Source: Lachnospiraceae bacterium XBB1006
Lineage (GTDB): Bacteria; Bacillota; Clostridia; Lachnospirales; Lachnospiraceae
Direction of reading: 5' to 3'
Assembly (NCBI GenBank): GCA_900115795.1
Contig: FOXT01000018.1
Location: forward strand, 1-43,320
Length of the DNA: 43,320 nt
Shown in pieces: positions 40,150 through 43,320 of this stretch. The position numbers and the translations under genes are program-made. Numbering within the stretch: the first letter of the stretch is position 1; each line of letters starts with the position of its first letter. The notes below the pieces were generated by a model. It was given only the letters and a program-made list of their open reading frames with translations, was not told where the DNA came from and ran no database searches.

Positions 40150-40962
40150 ATGGAACAATTGGAAACAAAAAACAAGCGAGAGATTGGTATAGTTCCAGAG
40201 GATATGCGTGTTTACTTTGAGGATTATGTATATACCTATTTGCGCGGGGAACAGAAGGATCAGGCGGCAATTTTGACTGGAAAAAGTTATTTTCAGGATG
40301 GAGCTTTTTGGGTGTCTGTTACAGGAGCCATAGTATGCCCGAGCATAAATCTGGAAGAGGAAGAACTGTGTATCTCTAAGCGAGCGTGGAATTACATTTA
40401 TCAGGAATTACACCATAGCTTCGAACGACAGGAGATTGTAGGCTGGTATATGCCCATTCCGGAGAATGCAGATGCAAAAACGTTTGAAAAAATTCAACTG
40501 CTTCATGAGCGTGATTTTTCCGGGGCGGATATGGTTTTCTTTTGCAGAAATGAAGAGAATGGCGAGGAGAGCTTTTTTGTTCGGCGAGAAGGCCATCTTC
40601 TAAAGCTGCCGGGTTATTACATATATTATGAAAAAAACGTGCAAATGAGGGAGTATATCATGCTCAAACGCGAAGAAAAGCAGTTGGAAGCTGATTTACA
40701 GGCGGAGCAGAAAAATGGAGAACGCGTAGTGATGCGATATCGTGAGTATATGAATTCGCAGCAGACAAAGGATAGAAGAGTAACAGCGGAACGAAAACAA
40801 AAAGCGAGCAATTCACTAGCCTATGTTATGTGTGTAATGGCGTTGGTGGGTATGTTTCTTTTATCGATCGGAATTGCAGCCGGTTACCAACAGGTGAACG
40901 AGATTGAAGATGTAATGAGTTTAGTAGGAAATGAATTACACCTTGACCTAACAGAGGATTAG
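40150..40962 (+). CDS. Degenerate JAB/MPN-fold membrane-anchored protein
   Basis: In order, residues about 18-60 read VYFEDYVYTYLRG...ILTG, 85-97 ISKRAWNYIYQEL and 105-113 EIVGWYMPI. These are the positions of the MPN-domain 'YxEExxxxI', 'ILxG' and 'GWYHTHP' motifs. LPGYYIYYE near residue 165 matches the strand after the insert. The metal-binding H-x-H is replaced by MPIP and the later S-x2-D is absent, so this looks like a pseudoenzyme. The C-terminal part has a Glu/Lys-rich helix (about 175-218) and one membrane helix (about 222-244). AAAGGGG lies about 9 nt upstream. It is followed by a DUF5711-like gene and cvpA. Fold call is inference from motif order. Confidence 0.6.
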   Translation: MEQLETKNKREIGIVPEDMRVYFEDYVYTYLRGEQKDQAAILTGKSYFQDGAFWVSVTGAIVCPSINLEEEELCISKRAWNYIYQELHHSFERQEIVGWYMPIPENADAKTFEKIQLLHERDFSGADMVFFCRNEENGEESFFVRREGHLLKLPGYYIYYEKNVQMREYIMLKREEKQLEADLQAEQKNGERVVMRYREYMNSQQTKDRRVTAERKQKASNSLAYVMCVMALVGMFLLSIGIAAGYQQVNEIEDVMSLVGNELHLDLTED

Positions 40963-41004
40963 AAGGTAATATAAGAAGGAAAAAATATACGAAAGAGGCA
41001 ATCT

Positions 41005-42195
41005 ATGAATGAAATGAAAAAGCGAAAATTCCAAATTCTGGAAAATAGCGATGAAGAAATACAAGAAGAAAAGCGGAAACACCGTAAACGTATTTTGCGG
41101 ATAGGAATGGCCGTCGTTACGTTTGCGGTGGTTTTGGCAACGGGTTTGCACTTTTACCACAAGTATAAGACCTATAATCGATATGAGGTGAAGCAAGAAC
41201 AGAAGACGGAGTATGTAAGCGAGGCTGATTTCTACGACTATAGTGGAAATTTGTTGAAGGTAAGCAAAAATGGTGCGATATACACCAAAATGGATGGTAG
41301 TTTGCTGTGGAATCAGAGCTATGAAATGAATGCTCCATTGGTGGATATTTGCAAAGATTATGTAGTAATAGCGGCAAAAAAGGGGCGAGAGGCTTATATT
41401 TTTAATACAAAGGGATTAGAGGGGAAAGTAGAGACATCCGGAGAAATTCGTGCGGTGGAAGTAGCAAAACAAGGAACCATAGCTGTTATGACGGAGCGGA
41501 ATGATTCCTATTATGTAAATATGTATGATCCGAAAGGTACGAAGCTTGTGCAAGGAGAGATGCATATTGAAAATAGTGGATATCCGTTGGCCATGAGTTT
41601 ATCGGCAGACGGAATTAAATTGGCGATTTCTATGGTAACAGTGAAGGGTGGGCAAGTTGATACAACGCTGAATTTTTACAACTTTGGAGCAGTTGGACAA
41701 AATGAAATTGATAATCTGGTAAAATCAGATACCTATGAAAACCAGTTGATACCGCGAATTGTCTATTTTGATGAGGATCATGTGGTGGCAATATCAGGGC
41801 AAAAACTTTATTTTTATAAAGGTGCGCAGAAACCAACAAAAGAAAAAGTGGTTTCGATTAAGGGCGATATACGATCACTGGTAATAGGACAACGTTATTT
41901 GGGCTTAACATTCTATAGCAAAAATGGCAGTCAGCATGAACTGAAAGTATATGATTACAAAGGAAAAGCTGTAATGAGCTCGCAATATAGGGCGGATTAT
42001 AATCATGTCGCTTTTCTTGGAGAGTCGGAAATTGTATTGACAAAAGGTGCATTGTGCCGGATCTACACAATGGATGGAACGGTAAAATATTCCGGGGAGC
42101 TGGAGGAACCAATTGTCAAGGTTTCTCAAGGGGAGCAAGGAAATGAATATTACATCATATACGAGCGTAAAATGCAACAAATACGATTGAAATAG
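41005..42195 (+). CDS. DUF5711-like membrane-anchored beta-propeller protein
   Basis: This protein is 396 aa. It has a charged cytoplasmic N-terminus (residues 1-33), one membrane helix (about 34-54) and a long beta-rich extracytoplasmic domain with repeated short strands (VVIAAKKG, AYIFNTKG, IAVMTERN, YFYKGAQ, LKVYDYKG, CRIYTMDG). This resembles WD-like or PQQ-like propeller blades. I recall DUF5711 as a Lachnospiraceae family with this design. It lies 42 nt after the MPN-like gene and 16 nt before cvpA. A role as an extracytoplasmic scaffold or sensor is inferred; the function is unknown. Confidence 0.7.
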   Translation: MNEMKKRKFQILENSDEEIQEEKRKHRKRILRIGMAVVTFAVVLATGLHFYHKYKTYNRYEVKQEQKTEYVSEADFYDYSGNLLKVSKNGAIYTKMDGSLLWNQSYEMNAPLVDICKDYVVIAAKKGREAYIFNTKGLEGKVETSGEIRAVEVAKQGTIAVMTERNDSYYVNMYDPKGTKLVQGEMHIENSGYPLAMSLSADGIKLAISMVTVKGGQVDTTLNFYNFGAVGQNEIDNLVKSDTYENQLIPRIVYFDEDHVVAISGQKLYFYKGAQKPTKEKVVSIKGDIRSLVIGQRYLGLTFYSKNGSQHELKVYDYKGKAVMSSQYRADYNHVAFLGESEIVLTKGALCRIYTMDGTVKYSGELEEPIVKVSQGEQGNEYYIIYERKMQQIRLK

Positions 42196-42211
42196 TAAAG
42201 AAGGGAAGAGT

Positions 42212-42859
42212 TTGAACTGGTTAAGTGTAGGCGTATTGATAGGCGCAGGAATATTTATCATACGCGGATATCGAATTGGTTTTGTGAAAGTGGCATACAG
42301 CCTTGTGGCTATGTTAATTAGTCTGGCGTTGGTGAGTGCCGTAACGCCGTATGTAAAGAAAGCGTTAATGGAAAATACAACCGTGTATGAAAAACTGACG
42401 GAAAAATGCAGCAATGCGGTGGAGGACAGGATAGGAAGTAAAGATAAAGAGCTGTCCCTGCCGTTTGCGGTAAAAGCAATAACGGGTGCGTTAACGCACA
42501 ATGATGTGGAGAAAAAGATATCACAAAAAACAGGAGAAACCGTTGCGATGTGGATTCTTTGCGTAATGGCGTTTTTGGGCAGTTTTGTGATTGTTGGATT
42601 GTTGGTGAATTTTATTGGGGGAGCATTGGACATAGTGACGAAGCTGCCGGTAATTCATGGGATAAATCAATTATTAGGCGCAGTTGCTGGAGCATTGGAG
42701 GCGCTTCTTATTATTTGGATCTTGGGGATGTTAGTTACTGCGTTTTGCCTTGAAGAAAGTTGTTATCCAATTTTTTCAATGATAAAAGAAAACCAGCTAT
42801 TATCATTCTTATATGAAAATAATGGAATAATATATTTGGTCTCCTATTTTATGCTGTAA
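42212..42859 (+). CDS. CvpA family membrane protein
   Basis: This 215-aa protein has four membrane segments (about residues 3-17, 24-44, 112-135 and 148-175). The first motif GFIIRGYRIGFVKVAYSLVA is read here as ...IRGYRIGFVKVAYSL, typical of the CvpA/colicin V production family. A polar loop of about 60 residues lies in the middle. It uses a TTG start with AAGGGAAGAG upstream. It is the last gene of the MPN-DUF5711-CvpA group. No strong terminator is seen before the rRNA promoters. Confidence 0.82.
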   Translation: MNWLSVGVLIGAGIFIIRGYRIGFVKVAYSLVAMLISLALVSAVTPYVKKALMENTTVYEKLTEKCSNAVEDRIGSKDKELSLPFAVKAITGALTHNDVEKKISQKTGETVAMWILCVMAFLGSFVIVGLLVNFIGGALDIVTKLPVIHGINQLLGAVAGALEALLIIWILGMLVTAFCLEESCYPIFSMIKENQLLSFLYENNGIIYLVSYFML

Positions 42860-42892
42860 AACAAGGAAAATGAAAAAAATGAAAAAAGAGTG

Positions 42893-42921
42893 TTGACATA
42901 AGCGCCGAAAGATGATATTAT
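42893..42921 (+). promoter_or_regulatory. rRNA promoter P1
   Basis: A perfect TTGACA (42893-42898) and TATTAT (42916-42921) with a 17-bp spacer. Confidence 0.85.
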
Positions 42922-42984
42922 ATAACACGTCGCTGATGACGAACAAAACTTCTGAAAAGCGAACAAAATAATTTAAAAAAGTTG

Positions 42985-43013
42985 TTGACAAGGCAGCTAA
43001 GATGTGATAAGAT
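42985..43013 (+). promoter_or_regulatory. rRNA promoter P2
   Basis: A perfect TTGACA (42985-42990) and TAAGAT (43008-43013) with a 17-bp spacer and an A/T-rich stretch upstream (42961-42980). A TATAAT at 43013-43018 is five bases further on, too far from the -35. Confidence 0.8.
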
Positions 43014-43019
43014 ATAATA

Positions 43020-43200
43020 GTTGCGGCGCGGAACTGATAAACAGTCCGGAAACAACAAAGAACCTTGATAATTGAACAGTGAGACAACCTTGAAAAGATT
43101 CTAAGAGAATATTTTTTAAGAACGTTTCGAGAAAATCGAAACCCAAACAAACAGTAATCTTTGGATTATAAAGCTAGCAAGTAATTGTTAGGATAAACTT
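43020..43200 (+). other. rRNA operon leader
   Basis: This region contains no protein gene. A segment gaaccttgataattgaacagtg (about 43060-43081) resembles a boxA/antitermination element and precursor helix strand of clostridial rRNA leaders. It has no 5S-like sequence. Confidence 0.5.

Positions 43201-43320
<120 letters not shown>

Overview
The window is 43.3 kb of a low-G+C, anaerobic, probably spore-forming member of the Clostridia, most likely a Lachnospiraceae. It starts in the 3' end of one 23S rRNA gene and ends in the first ~120 bases of a 16S gene, both on the + strand, so it is the stretch between two rRNA operons. The assignment rests on the 5' end of the 16S, a long Gram-positive-type SRP RNA with an Alu domain, a tyrosine T-box, SpoIID and SpoIIQ homologues, an oxygen-sensitive radical-SAM activase, a rubredoxin-first (reverse) rubrerythrin, and AT-rich promoters with TTGACA / TATAAT-like boxes about 17 bp apart.

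Layout. 1-2.7 kb: 23S end, tRNA-Asn, tRNA-Glu and tRNA-Cys with no 5S visible, an unknown 93-aa protein, a lone dihydrolipoamide dehydrogenase and a second tRNA-Cys. 2.8-9 kb: MATE exporter with a MalY/PatB-type lyase, the T-box-controlled tyrS with a YbaK-type tRNA-editing gene (minus strand), a GNAT, a 35-aa micropeptide and a guanine-deaminase-like enzyme. 9-13.2 kb is accessory and partly decaying: a frameshifted lipoprotein, a second lipoprotein, a nucleotidyltransferase/HEPN toxin-antitoxin pair, a remnant of an ABC exporter and a secreted orphan. 13.2-14.9 kb: a yybP-ykoY-type manganese riboswitch in front of mntP and a CaCA-family antiporter. 14.9-17.5 kb: a very AT-rich cassette (divergent ABC ATPase, permease, small acidic protein, secreted toxin-domain-like protein, small membrane protein). 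17.6-27.1 kb: metG-tatD-rsmA, then spoIID-spoIIQ, then a TPR-GGDEF protein followed by an MBOAT O-acyltransferase and a DHHW/AlgX-like partner. 27.1-29.1 kb (minus): reverse rubrerythrin, GNAT and NrdG-like activase. 29.1-35.4 kb: tadA, SRP RNA, two membrane orphans, glmS (minus), Na/Pi cotransporter. 35.4-40 kb: tRNA-Ser(CGA), dnaX-ybaB-recR and a split transketolase. 40.1-42.9 kb: three linked membrane genes, namely a degenerate JAB/MPN-fold protein, a DUF5711-like membrane-anchored propeller protein and CvpA. 42.9 kb to the end: tandem rRNA promoters, leader and 16S start.

The main themes are translation and tRNA biology (tRNAs, tyrS, YbaK, metG, tadA, rsmA, SRP RNA), replication and repair (dnaX-ybaB-recR), sporulation engulfment (SpoIID/SpoIIQ) and envelope modification. 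The most noteworthy signals are the JAMM-less MPN/propeller/CvpA membrane trio, the AT-rich ABC/secreted-protein cassette, inverted repeats around the ribosome-binding sites of three consecutive genes (spoIID, spoIIQ, GGDEF), and a Ca/Na-type antiporter placed behind mntP under a Mn riboswitch. All calls come from reading the sequence; no database search was run.
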